Positions 9,248-17,433 of a stretch of 64,000 nt of DNA are shown here, piece after piece. This DNA comes from DASQZK01 sp963809925 (GTDB lineage Bacteria; Bacteroidota; Bacteroidia; Bacteroidales; GCA-2748055): contig CAWELH010000008.1 of assembly GCA_963809925.1 (NCBI GenBank), positions 310,001-374,000 on the forward strand, in the 5' to 3' direction. The notes beneath the pieces were generated by a model. It had not been told where the DNA came from, searched no databases, and was given only the letters and a program-made list of their open reading frames with translations. How positions within the stretch are numbered: the stretch's first letter is position 1; each line of letters begins with the position of its first letter. The position numbers were made by a program, and so were the translations under genes.

Positions 9248-10267
9248 TCAGACTTTCTGCGAAGGACGGTAAAAATAATGTCCTGTGATCAGTAAGCCGC
9301 CAAAAACAAAGGCAGCAAATACCAGGCTACTAACGGCAATCTGCATCCCTCCCGAAAGAATATGTCCGCTCGTACAACCTCCTGCCATCCTTGCGCCGAT
9401 AATAAGAATGAATCCGCCTGCGAATGCCCAGATAATCCGTTTCATCGTAGAGGTACCCTTATATTTTTCCCACCGGCGGTGGATCAATGTGAACCTGAAT
9501 TCACCACGTATCAGTGATATCACCAGTCCGGCAAGAAAAGCGCCGCTAAGAAAAATGAGTTCCCATTGACCAGGTTTCTGAATTTTTTCAAAATAATTGT
9601 TCGAGGTTTCTCCTGTTAGAAGATCTGCGATGTAAGGATAGCTGGTAGATGCTCCGATAGGCCGGTTTGCGCCTGCGAAAGAGAAAACGATAAGGTTCAG
9701 AATGGCAAGCCCGATACCGGCATACAACCATTTTCTGTCCTTTCCCTTCTCCATTCTGTTGAGCCGGAAAGCCGTCCAAACCAGGACAGCGCCAAACACT
9801 CCGGTCAGCAGAAAAAACAGTAGCCGGTTTGTGCCCAGGAGGGACGTGAGGGAAATGTTTCCCAGGTCGGGGCCAAGAACACCCTGGATAGAAGGGAGTA
9901 TCAGTGTATACACCAGTCCGCCGGCAAGTCCGCCGGCTATTCCGGTGAGTGCATCCATAGAACCCTCACCCAGTGAGATGGCAAGAGTACCCGGACAGTA
10001 TCCCAGGATGGCCATTCCTGCTCCGAAGATTAACCCGCCAATGGCAATGCCACCGAGAAGGAATGGTTTTACATGGAAAGACGCCAGGCCGGTTGCAATT
10101 TCAATATTCAGTAATACTGCACCGAGACCAATGGCCACCGCCAGTGCTTTTGCTACTGTATAGTCTTCAAGAGTAGCCATGCCACTGATTACATTGAAAC
10201 GGTTAAGATGGGCATATTGAAGGATCGCTCCGAACAGGACACCAAAAATCAAGGTTGTCAGGATCAT
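9248..10267 (-). CDS. YeeE/YedE-family sulfur (thiosulfate-type) transport protein, two halves fused
   Basis: 339 residues with about nine membrane segments. Two conserved cysteine motifs of the YeeE/YedE superfamily are visible: GYCPGT in the first half (about residues 88-93) and AGGCTSGH in the second half (about 296-303). The N-terminal half (NRFNVISG...GYCPGT) resembles the short DUF6691/PmpB-like subfamily, while the C-terminal half resembles the PmpA-like partner, so this looks like a fusion of proteins that are separate elsewhere. Members import thiosulfate or sulfur compounds by relaying them along cysteines. No rhodanese, TusA or sulfurtransferase gene is adjacent. A TACATTTG -7-like element lies 74-81 bp upstream. 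Confidence 0.82.
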   Translation of the reverse strand: MILTTLIFGVLFGAILQYAHLNRFNVISGMATLEDYTVAKALAVAIGLGAVLLNIEIATGLASFHVKPFLLGGIAIGGLIFGAGMAILGYCPGTLAISLGEGSMDALTGIAGGLAGGLVYTLILPSIQGVLGPDLGNISLTSLLGTNRLLFFLLTGVFGAVLVWTAFRLNRMEKGKDRKWLYAGIGLAILNLIVFSFAGANRPIGASTSYPYIADLLTGETSNNYFEKIQKPGQWELIFLSGAFLAGLVISLIRGEFRFTLIHRRWEKYKGTSTMKRIIWAFAGGFILIIGARMAGGCTSGHILSGGMQIAVSSLVFAAFVFGGLLITGHYFYRPSQKV

Positions 10268-10340
10268 AAGTCTCAGATTATTTCAGGTTAAACAGTATAA
10301 AAGTCATGCCTGGCAAAAGTCACTTTCAGGCAGGGCATTA

Positions 10341-10348
10341 CAAATGTA
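10341..10348 (-). promoter_or_regulatory. Candidate -7 element for the YeeE-family gene
   Basis: TACATTTG on the minus strand matches TAnnTTTG, 74-81 bp upstream of the YeeE ATG. There is no TTTG at -33. It lies between the genes for DUF6064 and YeeE. Confidence 0.4.
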
Positions 10349-10381
10349 AAAAAATATTTCACTTTTGTCTTCCTTTGGGAA

Positions 10382-10407
10382 TAGTCTCACCTGAGATACT
10401 GAGACTA
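10382..10407. repeat. Inverted repeat between DUF6064 and YeeE genes
   Basis: TAGTCTCA and TGAGACTA form a perfect 8-bp stem around a 10-base loop, seven bases past the DUF6064 stop. There is no T-run after it on the minus strand, so it is a poor terminator; it may be an operator or a weak stop. Confidence 0.5.
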
Positions 10408-10413
10408 ATTCGT

Positions 10414-11085
10414 TCACTTTACATCTTCCTGGATCTTGACGTGGGCATAAGCATTCCGCATATTAAATGCAACCGGCAGGAGGATCGCTGTGAGTGCTGC
10501 CAGTACCATGACAAAATCCTGGTATATTCCAAAATTTAACGCTGCACTTAATCCCATTAGCGCCCATAATGTAGGAATGATAAGAAGATATCTACGTAAC
10601 TGCCTGCCGGCCAAAAGGAAAAACCCGAAGGTCATAATGGTTGTCGGACAAGGCAAACCAAGAGAGATAATGCCGGTGAGGTTGTGTCCGGCAATCAGGT
10701 CGGCCACCGGGTATATTAGTAGGCCGTAAAGTATAAAAACATATCCTGCAATACGGCCGGGTCCGTATTTGGTTGAAAATTCCAGCCTCCTCTTCAGCAT
10801 TGATTCATATAAAATCAAAACTGCCTCTATTGACATCAGCATACCGAATCCAATAGCTGCAGGATTAATTTTGCTGAAAAACATGATCTGGTACACTATC
10901 CCGTTCCAGAGCCAGAGAAATGCAAGGATTGCTGCAACGATAGTGCTTTTGCGCCGGATCTCTGAATACAGGATTAAAACTGCTGCAATACCGGATAAAA
11001 GCAACAAGATCTGAGCCGGAAATACTTCAGAATTATACTTCGCAAATACATCAAGAAACTGTTTAGTTGTAAATGGAGTTTTCAT
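10414..11085 (-). CDS. DUF6064-family integral membrane protein
   Basis: About 223 residues with roughly seven hydrophobic segments and little soluble sequence; an ATG eight codons further upstream is possible, but MKTPFTTKQFLDVFAKYN at 11085 matches the usual N-terminus of this family. A conserved PCPTTIMTFGFFLL segment lies in the second half. The function is unknown and no catalytic motif is seen. It is 75 bp downstream of the marR gene on the same strand, and a TTGATATATCAA palindrome like the one at the marR promoter lies in that gap, suggesting MarR-dependent control. Confidence 0.75.
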   Translation of the reverse strand: MKTPFTTKQFLDVFAKYNSEVFPAQILLLLSGIAAVLILYSEIRRKSTIVAAILAFLWLWNGIVYQIMFFSKINPAAIGFGMLMSIEAVLILYESMLKRRLEFSTKYGPGRIAGYVFILYGLLIYPVADLIAGHNLTGIISLGLPCPTTIMTFGFFLLAGRQLRRYLLIIPTLWALMGLSAALNFGIYQDFVMVLAALTAILLPVAFNMRNAYAHVKIQEDVK

Positions 11086-11130
11086 GGTCAAAAAATTTAA
11101 ATTAAACATTTTTATTTGTTGTATCTATTT

Positions 11131-11142
11131 TTGATATATCAA
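11131..11142. promoter_or_regulatory. Candidate MarR operator before DUF6064
   Basis: Perfect 12-bp palindrome TTGATATATCAA, 46 bp upstream of the DUF6064 ATG. It shares TTGATNNATCAA with the palindrome at the marR promoter. Confidence 0.55.
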
Positions 11143-11160
11143 TTATATGAATAAAAAAAA

Positions 11161-11589
11161 TCAAAAATTACCAGTGATGAGATCAAGGATGCGTTTTAAT
11201 TCCTGTTCGTCTTTCTCCGTTACATTGGTCAGGCCTTTCATCATATTCTTCCGGGCAATTTCCTTTAGTGGCTTTTCAAGCGATATACTTTTTGCTGTCA
11301 GATAAATACGTTGTGCCCGTCTGTCTCTCTCATCCGGCCTACGATCCACCAGCCCTTTTTTCTGCATACCGTCGAGCATCCTCGTCATACTACCATTGTC
11401 TTTGCCTGTCATCAACGCGAGTTCAGACTGATTCCAGCCATCCTTAATCCACAAACGATTCAGAATTATCCAATAATCGATGGTAATCTCCTTATAGGCC
11501 TCACTGAATGCCCGTTGCAGGCTGTTTCGCATTACGGCAGCAGTCCTGTTAATGTAATATCCGATTGATGTTTCAAAATTAAAATCCAT
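11161..11589 (-). CDS. MarR-family transcriptional regulator
   Basis: 142 residues, the normal MarR length. It has an N-terminal dimerisation helix, the winged-helix region (about 45-105) with a recognition helix around LALMTGKDNGSMTRMLDGM and the wing KGLVDRRPDERDRRAQRIYLT, which contains the conserved DxRxxR motif. MarR proteins are usually homodimeric repressors that release palindromic operators on binding small aromatic ligands or on oxidation. The likely operator ATTTGATGCATCAAAT overlaps its own -7 promoter element 20-40 bp upstream. I prefer the ATG at 11589 to the in-frame GTG one codon earlier. Likely target: itself and the DUF6064 gene downstream. Confidence 0.92.
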   Translation of the reverse strand: MDFNFETSIGYYINRTAAVMRNSLQRAFSEAYKEITIDYWIILNRLWIKDGWNQSELALMTGKDNGSMTRMLDGMQKKGLVDRRPDERDRRAQRIYLTAKSISLEKPLKEIARKNMMKGLTNVTEKDEQELKRILDLITGNF

Positions 11590-11609
11590 CACTTAATTGT
11601 CATATCATT

Positions 11610-11625
11610 ATTTGATGCATCAAAT
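11610..11625. promoter_or_regulatory. Candidate MarR operator at the marR promoter
   Basis: Perfect 16-bp palindrome ATTTGATGCATCAAAT, 21 bp upstream of the marR ATG. It overlaps the -7 element TATATTTG (11621-11628, minus strand), so binding would block RNA polymerase. Confidence 0.6.
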
Positions 11626-11764
11626 ATAAATACAATTTTTGGATATGTAAAATATTAATGTGTTTTTTTAAAATTTTCTTGAAAAGTATTTAGGAAATGT
11701 GAACCGGAAACCGTCCCTGGAACCGGATATAAACAAACTTTCGAAAACAAGTGCATTGATCTGA

Positions 11765-12544
11765 TCAGAACAGATCCTGGGTCTTAAAGACTTCGTCCAT
11801 CTTACATAGACCATAGATGAGGCCGCCCAGTTTTTCAGATATCGCCTTCAGGAAGCGTTCTCCTTTTTCTTTGGAAGACTCGGAAGGGTCACCGATCCCT
11901 GTATCGCTGGTTACGGAGGTCCATTTCCGTTCCGACCAGGCCCATTTTTCATTCAGCTCATCCACACTGAATTTTTTATGAGAGCCGTCACCTGCCTGGT
12001 CAAGCGGGAGCACCAGGCCGGGCTGAAGGTGCATCATCAGGCTGGTTTCCGCCTCATCAGCATGATCACCGTCATGCACAAAGAATACATTTTTATCGAC
12101 ACTTTGAAACCAGTTACACGTTGCCAGGAACATGCCGGGATAATTTTTCCCCGTTTCCCTGAGCATCTGTTTGAAATCATTACCTCCGTGACCATTGATC
12201 AGCAATAGCCGGTGAATCCCCTGGCCCTCCAGGCTTTCCACAATGTCATTCAGGACAGCAGCCTGGGTAGACGGGCTCATATTTATGGTCATACGAATAT
12301 CAGACTGGCCAGTATTCACCCCAAAAGGAATGGCAGGCAGGACAACAGGCCGGCCTCCCTTTCCCCAGGCGATAGCAGCGGAGGCTTCAGCAATGGCTTC
12401 CACCTCATAAATATCGGTGCCAAAAGGGAGGTGATAGTTATGGGCCTCGGTGGCACCCCATGGCAATATTGCCAGTTCAACCTCCTGTGTACTTACGGTC
12501 TTCCAGTTATTTTGAGCGAGGATATATGGTTTCATCTTCATCAT
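11765..12544 (-). CDS. Creatininase-family amidohydrolase
   Basis: 259 residues of the creatininase / FAPy-deformylase-like superfamily, cytoplasmic metal-dependent amidohydrolases. Motifs: LPWGATEAHNYHLPFGTD near residues 28-45 (metal-binding Glu, His and Asp), INGHGGN in the middle (about 117-123) and a HADEAETSLMM block (metal-ligand Glu). The substrate cannot be told from sequence; members act on creatinine, formamidopyrimidines or mycofactocin precursors. Several ATG codons stand at the start (12544, 12541, 12535), and the exact one is uncertain. It lies between valS and marR with its own spacing and no clear operon partner. Confidence 0.87.
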   Translation of the reverse strand: MMKMKPYILAQNNWKTVSTQEVELAILPWGATEAHNYHLPFGTDIYEVEAIAEASAAIAWGKGGRPVVLPAIPFGVNTGQSDIRMTINMSPSTQAAVLNDIVESLEGQGIHRLLLINGHGGNDFKQMLRETGKNYPGMFLATCNWFQSVDKNVFFVHDGDHADEAETSLMMHLQPGLVLPLDQAGDGSHKKFSVDELNEKWAWSERKWTSVTSDTGIGDPSESSKEKGERFLKAISEKLGGLIYGLCKMDEVFKTQDLF

Positions 12545-12637
12545 GAATTTACTTGCCGACCGGAATGTGAAACAGATTTTTAACGGTCTGACGGGATTAT
12601 GCTTATTTCTTCCGCGTTTCTCGCAGGCAATACGTCA

Positions 12638-15280
12638 CTAACCCATCAAACCGGCAATTTGTTTCTCGAGAGCGGCAATTTTGTTCTCTGCATCGTCCTT
12701 TTTTTCATTCTCACGCTCTACTACATCCTGAGGGGCACTATTCACAAAGCGCTCGTTGGAAAGTTTTTTCATGACGGATTGTAAAAACCCTTTCGTGTAT
12801 GCGAGTTCTTTCTTCAACTTGTCGAGTTCTTCGGCAACATTGAGCTTGCCGTCCAAAGGAATATAATATTCCGTATTCTTCACAATAAAAGAAACTGCAC
12901 CCTCAGGTTTCTGTTCAGTGGGTCGGATTTCGTCTATATTAGCCAGCTTCTGAACAAGCTGATCAAATGCAGCGGTATATTCCCCGGAACCAACTAAATA
13001 ATGGAGCTTAAGCGGGCTTTTGTGCGGAAGATTCCTTTCATTCCGTACGTTTCTCACAGAGGTAATAACCTGTTTTACAAGCTCAAATTGTGAAATCAGC
13101 TCTGAATCCACTTCACCGGGTTGCGGTAACATGGATACCATGAGGCTTTCCCCGTCTTCCCTTGCTTGGATCAGGTGCCAGATCTCCTCTGTAATAAATG
13201 GCATAAAAGGATGAATTACCGCCATCAGCTTCTCCAGGAATCGAAGGCCATCCCGCTGGGTTTCAGGGTCGATTGGCATTCCGTATGCCGGCTTTACTGC
13301 TTCCAGGTACCAGGATGAAAATTCATCCCAGAATAATTTATAAACTGTCATCAGTGCTTCGGAAAGACGGAAAATCTCAAATTGATCCTCCATCTGGCCC
13401 AGAGCCTCACTGAGTTTGGTTTCAAACCAGAGGGCAGCCAATGACGATTCGACGGGCTGTGGGAGACTTTCATCGACGGTCCATGAATTAACCAGACGGA
13501 AGGCATTCCATATCTTATTACCAAAATTCCTTCCCTGTTCCGTCAGGCTCTCATCAAAAAGGAGGTCGTTTCCGGCCGGGGAGCAGAGTAGCATACCCAC
13601 CCTGACACCATCGGCGGTATATTTTTCGATCAGTGTTAGCGGATCGGGAGAATTTCCCAATGATTTTGACATCTTCCGCCGCTTTCCGTCCCTAACGATC
13701 CCTGTAAGGTAAACATTCTTAAAAGGCATTTTATCCTGGTATTCATAGCCTGCAATGATCATCCTTGCAACCCAGAAAAACAGGATCTCCGGTGCCGTTA
13801 CGAGATCGTTGGTCGGGTAATAGTATTGAATGTCCTTGTTCTCCGGATACCTGATACCGTCGAATACTGAAATAGGCCACAGCCATGATGAGAACCAGGT
13901 GTCGAGTACATCTTCTTCCTGCCGGAGGTCAGTGAGTGAGAGGTCCGGATTTCCCGTTTTCTCCCTTGCCAGCGCGAGGGCTTCTTCAACGGATGCGGCG
14001 ATAACGAAATCATTCGGCGCAGGGTTTTCACTGTAATAATAGGCAGGAATGCGATGACCCCACCAGAGCTGTCGTGAAATACACCAGTCTTTTACGTTTT
14101 CCATCCAATGCCGGTATGTATTCTTGAATTTCGCCGGATAGAGTTGTATGTCATCGTTCATAACATGCTCAAGGGCAGGCTGTGCCAGTTTCTGCATTTT
14201 CAAAAACCACTGTATTGAAAGCTTCGGTTCAATCACGGCATCCGTGCGTTCCGAGTACCCAACCTTATTTACGTAATCCTCCACCTTGAATAGGAAGCCT
14301 TTGTCACCAAGAACTTCCACGATCTTTTCCCTGACAACGAAGCGGTCTTCACCAACAAACCACTGTGCTTTCTCGTTCAGGGTTCCGTCGTCATTAAAAA
14401 TATCGATACTTTCCAGATTGTGCTTGATACCGAGGTTATAGTCATTTTCATCGTGAGCCGGCGTAATTTTCAATGCACCGGTACCGAACTCCATATCAAC
14501 ATAATCATCAATGATGACAGGTACTTCCCTTTCAACCAGTGGAATGATCACCTTTTTCCCATGAAACTTTTTGTATCTCTCATCGCCGGGATTAATACAG
14601 ACAGCCGTATCGCCCAGGATGGTCTCGGGTCTCGTAGTGGCAATGATGATAAAATCCTGCCCGCCCACAACCGGGTATTTAACATAATACAATTTAGAGC
14701 CGACTTCCCGATAAACCACTTCCTCATCCGACACCGCTGTCTTTGCCTGGGGGTCCCAGTTGACCATTCTCACACCCCGGTAGATCAGCCCTTTGTTATA
14801 TAAATCGAGAAAAACATGGATAACACTGGCCGACATATCCTCGTCCATCGTAAACTTCGTCCTCCTCCAGTCACACGAAGCACCAAGTTTTTTAAGTTGT
14901 TCCAGGATAATGCCGCCGTGTTTGTGTGTCCATTCCCAGGCATGATCGAGAAAAACTTCCCGGCTAAGATCCTTCTTATTAATGCCCTCTTCACGCAGTT
15001 TGGCTACAACTCTGGCTTCGGTGGCAATGCTTGCATGATCGGTTCCCGGTACCCAGAGCGCATTTTTACCCATCATCCTGGCGCGACGGACCAGTACATC
15101 CTGAATCGTATTATTCAGCATGTGACCCATATGCAGGACCCCGGTTACATTCGGTGGTGGGATAACAATACAATAGGGTTCCCGCTCATCCGGCTCAGAA
15201 TTGAAAAATTCTTTTTCCATCCAGTAGCTGTACCATTTATCCTCAGTAAGCGATGCATTGTATTTTGAAGGAATTTCCAT
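12638..15280 (-). CDS. valS: Valyl-tRNA synthetase
   Basis: 880 residues, full length for a class I valyl-tRNA synthetase, which charges tRNA-Val and edits mischarged threonine. The HIGH-type motif is HMGH (residues 50-53, after PPPNVTGVL) and KMSKS is at about 536-540. The anticodon-binding domain follows, then a C-terminal coiled coil (from about residue 810, with KLKKELAYTKGFLQ). ATG at 15280 begins MEIPSKYN, as in homologues. A TAATTTTG element about 45 bp upstream could be its -7 promoter box. Confidence 0.98.
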   Translation of the reverse strand: MEIPSKYNASLTEDKWYSYWMEKEFFNSEPDEREPYCIVIPPPNVTGVLHMGHMLNNTIQDVLVRRARMMGKNALWVPGTDHASIATEARVVAKLREEGINKKDLSREVFLDHAWEWTHKHGGIILEQLKKLGASCDWRRTKFTMDEDMSASVIHVFLDLYNKGLIYRGVRMVNWDPQAKTAVSDEEVVYREVGSKLYYVKYPVVGGQDFIIIATTRPETILGDTAVCINPGDERYKKFHGKKVIIPLVEREVPVIIDDYVDMEFGTGALKITPAHDENDYNLGIKHNLESIDIFNDDGTLNEKAQWFVGEDRFVVREKIVEVLGDKGFLFKVEDYVNKVGYSERTDAVIEPKLSIQWFLKMQKLAQPALEHVMNDDIQLYPAKFKNTYRHWMENVKDWCISRQLWWGHRIPAYYYSENPAPNDFVIAASVEEALALAREKTGNPDLSLTDLRQEEDVLDTWFSSWLWPISVFDGIRYPENKDIQYYYPTNDLVTAPEILFFWVARMIIAGYEYQDKMPFKNVYLTGIVRDGKRRKMSKSLGNSPDPLTLIEKYTADGVRVGMLLCSPAGNDLLFDESLTEQGRNFGNKIWNAFRLVNSWTVDESLPQPVESSLAALWFETKLSEALGQMEDQFEIFRLSEALMTVYKLFWDEFSSWYLEAVKPAYGMPIDPETQRDGLRFLEKLMAVIHPFMPFITEEIWHLIQAREDGESLMVSMLPQPGEVDSELISQFELVKQVITSVRNVRNERNLPHKSPLKLHYLVGSGEYTAAFDQLVQKLANIDEIRPTEQKPEGAVSFIVKNTEYYIPLDGKLNVAEELDKLKKELAYTKGFLQSVMKKLSNERFVNSAPQDVVERENEKKDDAENKIAALEKQIAGLMG

Positions 15281-15322
15281 CTTTAATCAGTATTTCAGAA
15301 TGATTGCTTGGTTAATCACCTG

Positions 15323-15330
15323 CAAAATTA
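15323..15330 (-). promoter_or_regulatory. Candidate -7 promoter element for valS
   Basis: TAATTTTG on the minus strand matches the Bacteroidota -7 consensus TAnnTTTG and lies 43 bp upstream of the valS ATG. No good TTTG -33 box is found at the 19-21 bp spacing, so this is a moderate candidate. Confidence 0.4.
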
Positions 15331-15579
15331 ATAAAATTCACTACAATTAGATTCGGTAACCCTGGATGACCGCAGAATAATTCATGCTTCCGGAGCCAGC
15401 AAGTCATGAATGTGTACTACTTTAAAAACAAATCCATGAATTCTGCGCAGGAGCGAAAAACACGATAAAAAATCCAGTGAAGCACAATGTGAGAATATCA
15501 GAATGAATAAACCCCTGCTTTTAGCAAGAATTTGACACTTTTCCTATTGTTTAGCATGGTAAAAATGCTAAATATAAAC

Positions 15580-15587
15580 TACTTTTG
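15580..15587 (+). promoter_or_regulatory. Candidate -7 element (TACTTTTG) for the DUF1573 lipoprotein gene
   Basis: TACTTTTG matches TAnnTTTG and ends two bases before the first possible ATG (15589). If used, transcription would start inside the first codons, favouring the second ATG (15607) as the true start. No clear -33 box is present. Confidence 0.35.
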
Positions 15588-15588
15588 A

Positions 15589-16032
15589 ATGTCAAAAATA
15601 AGAGCGATGCAGAAAAGAATTTTTTTCCTTATCACACTCATCAGTATTATGGTGATGTCCTGTAAAAACAGGGAACAAAATGCAACGGATGAAAGCCATC
15701 CATCCGCCATTTCTTTTAAATCCATCATGTATGATTTCGGAACGATACCGTATGACAGTGACGGCCGATGCTATTTTGAATTTACAAATATTTCAAAAGT
15801 ACCTCTCGTTGTGAATGTAGTGAGAACAACCTGCGGATGCACTCGTCCCGAATGGCCAAAGGAACCGGTCGATCCCAAGAAAACCGGCAAAATAGGAATT
15901 ACGTATAATACCAAGATATCGGGTAATTTTCAGAAGACCATCACGGTGTACTCTAATGCCAAAGATTCACCCACAAAACTGATGATCAAAGGAAAAGTTG
16001 AAAACAAACCGGAACAGGAAAAAACAAATTAA
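15589..16032 (+). CDS. DUF1573-domain lipoprotein
   Basis: 147 residues from the first ATG, or 141 from the ATG at 15607, which gives a more compact lipoprotein signal (MQKRIFFLITLISIMVMSC, Cys lipidated). The rest is one DUF1573 domain, an Ig-like beta-sandwich typical of Bacteroidota surface and periplasmic proteins, with the recurring core YDFGTIPYDS..C.FEFTN and the cysteine pair around RTTCGCTRPEWP. Function unknown; such domains often act as structural modules. It ends one base before the aminotransferase gene, so the two are likely co-transcribed. Confidence 0.85.
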   Translation: MSKIRAMQKRIFFLITLISIMVMSCKNREQNATDESHPSAISFKSIMYDFGTIPYDSDGRCYFEFTNISKVPLVVNVVRTTCGCTRPEWPKEPVDPKKTGKIGITYNTKISGNFQKTITVYSNAKDSPTKLMIKGKVENKPEQEKTN

Positions 16033-16033
16033 T

Positions 16034-17260
16034 ATGCCAGGCATATCCAAAAGAGGGCAGATCATGCCCTCCTCTCCCATAAGAAAGCTCGTGCCGTTTG
16101 CAGAAGAAGCCGTACGCAAAGGCCGCAAGGTATATCATCTGAATATCGGCCAGCCTGACATCCCAACACCGGAAGTTGCGCTCAACGCCGTAAAGAACAT
16201 TAGTGATAAAGTTATTGCATACAGCCATTCTGCCGGTAATGAGAGTTACAGAAGGAAACTGGCCGAATTTTACACAAAGCTCGGTATCGGGATTTCTTAC
16301 ACCGACATTCTCATCACTACAGGTGGCTCCGAAGCTATCTTGTTTGCGCTAATGTCGACCATCAATCCTGGTGAGGAAATCATTATTCCCGAGCCTTTCT
16401 ATGCCAATTACAATGCGTTCTCCATCACTGCCGGCGTTAAGGTGGTCCCTGTTACTTCAAAGATCGAAAACAACTTTGCATTACCGCCGGTTGAAGAATT
16501 CGAGAAGCTGATCAGGCCTGAAACCAAGGGCATTTTGATCTGTAATCCGAACAATCCTACCGGCTACCTCTATTCTGAAGAAGAAATTAAAGCCCTCGGA
16601 CAAATTGTGAAAAAGCACAATCTTTTCCTTTTTGCCGATGAAGTTTACCGTGAATTCTGTTACGATGGCCGGGAACACTTTTCTGTGATGAATCTGAAAG
16701 GAATTGAGGATCACGTCATTCTGATCGACTCCGTGTCGAAGCGATATAGTGCCTGTGGTGTAAGAGTCGGTGCCCTTATCAGCAAGAACTGTGAAGTGAT
16801 CGGTACCGCGCTGAAATTTGCCCAGGCAAGGCTCAGCCCGCCTTCACTGGGCCAGGTCCTTGGTGAAGCTGCGTTGGATACACCAAAAAGCTATTTCACC
16901 GAAGTATATAACGAATATATTGAACGCCGTAATTTCATGATTGATGCCCTGAATAAGATGGACGGCGTTGTATGTCCCATGCCCGGCGGGGCATTTTATA
17001 CCATTGCCAGCCTCCCCGTCGACGATGCCGACAAATTTGCTCAATGGTTGCTTAGTGATTTTGAATACAGGAATCAGACTGTTATGCTGGCTCCGGCTTC
17101 CGGCTTTTACTCAGATCCCGAACTTGGCCGCCATCAGGTACGAATCGCCTATGTGCTGAAAAAGGAGGATCTGAAGAGTGCGATGGAATGCCTGGCTGAA
17201 GCATTAAAGGTATATCCCGGCAGAATCAGTGCTCCGGTTAAACAGATGCAGGAACCCTAG
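16034..17260 (+). CDS. PLP-dependent aminotransferase, class I/II (aspartate-aminotransferase-like)
   Basis: 408 residues in fold-type I. Visible motifs: NIGQPDIPTP near the N-terminus, TTGGSEAILFAL (PLP-phosphate loop), CNPNNPTGYLYS (substrate/PLP contact Asn), ADEVYREF (PLP-ring Asp/Tyr) and the Schiff-base Lys in DSVSKRYSACG (about Lys236), with a C-terminal Arg in RHQVRIAY. Members transfer amino groups between aspartate or aromatic amino acids and 2-oxoglutarate; the exact substrate is not determinable. The ATG at 16034 immediately follows the previous stop; an upstream in-frame ATG at 15998 would overlap the DUF1573 gene and is less likely. Confidence 0.92.
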   Translation: MPGISKRGQIMPSSPIRKLVPFAEEAVRKGRKVYHLNIGQPDIPTPEVALNAVKNISDKVIAYSHSAGNESYRRKLAEFYTKLGIGISYTDILITTGGSEAILFALMSTINPGEEIIIPEPFYANYNAFSITAGVKVVPVTSKIENNFALPPVEEFEKLIRPETKGILICNPNNPTGYLYSEEEIKALGQIVKKHNLFLFADEVYREFCYDGREHFSVMNLKGIEDHVILIDSVSKRYSACGVRVGALISKNCEVIGTALKFAQARLSPPSLGQVLGEAALDTPKSYFTEVYNEYIERRNFMIDALNKMDGVVCPMPGGAFYTIASLPVDDADKFAQWLLSDFEYRNQTVMLAPASGFYSDPELGRHQVRIAYVLKKEDLKSAMECLAEALKVYPGRISAPVKQMQEP

Positions 17261-17352
17261 GCCCGCATTTCTGCCTGAACATATCTTCGCATCAGTCAGC
17301 TTCGTAGCTAAACTTTTAGGTCCCTAACCGTAACCGCACAAAAAAAAGAATT

Positions 17353-17380
17353 ACAGGTACACTATTCTTACCTGTTTTTT
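17353..17380 (+). terminator. Rho-independent terminator after the aminotransferase gene
   Basis: A perfect 7-bp stem ACAGGTA/TACCTGT (17353-17359 and 17369-17375) with a 9-base loop is followed by a run of T. It lies 93 bp after the aminotransferase stop and 54 bp before the next start. Confidence 0.75.
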
Positions 17381-17433
17381 ATTGCTTAAAGCCTTTCGAA
17401 TCGTTAATTTTAGCTCTCTTTTCTAAATCGAAA

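Larger units (their letters stand above)
15281..15588. other. Divergent intergenic region between valS and the DUF1573 gene
   Basis: About 308 bp separate the two divergent starts. Apart from the two promoter-like elements listed, one on each strand, I see no ORF, repeat or RNA structure in it. Confidence 0.6.
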
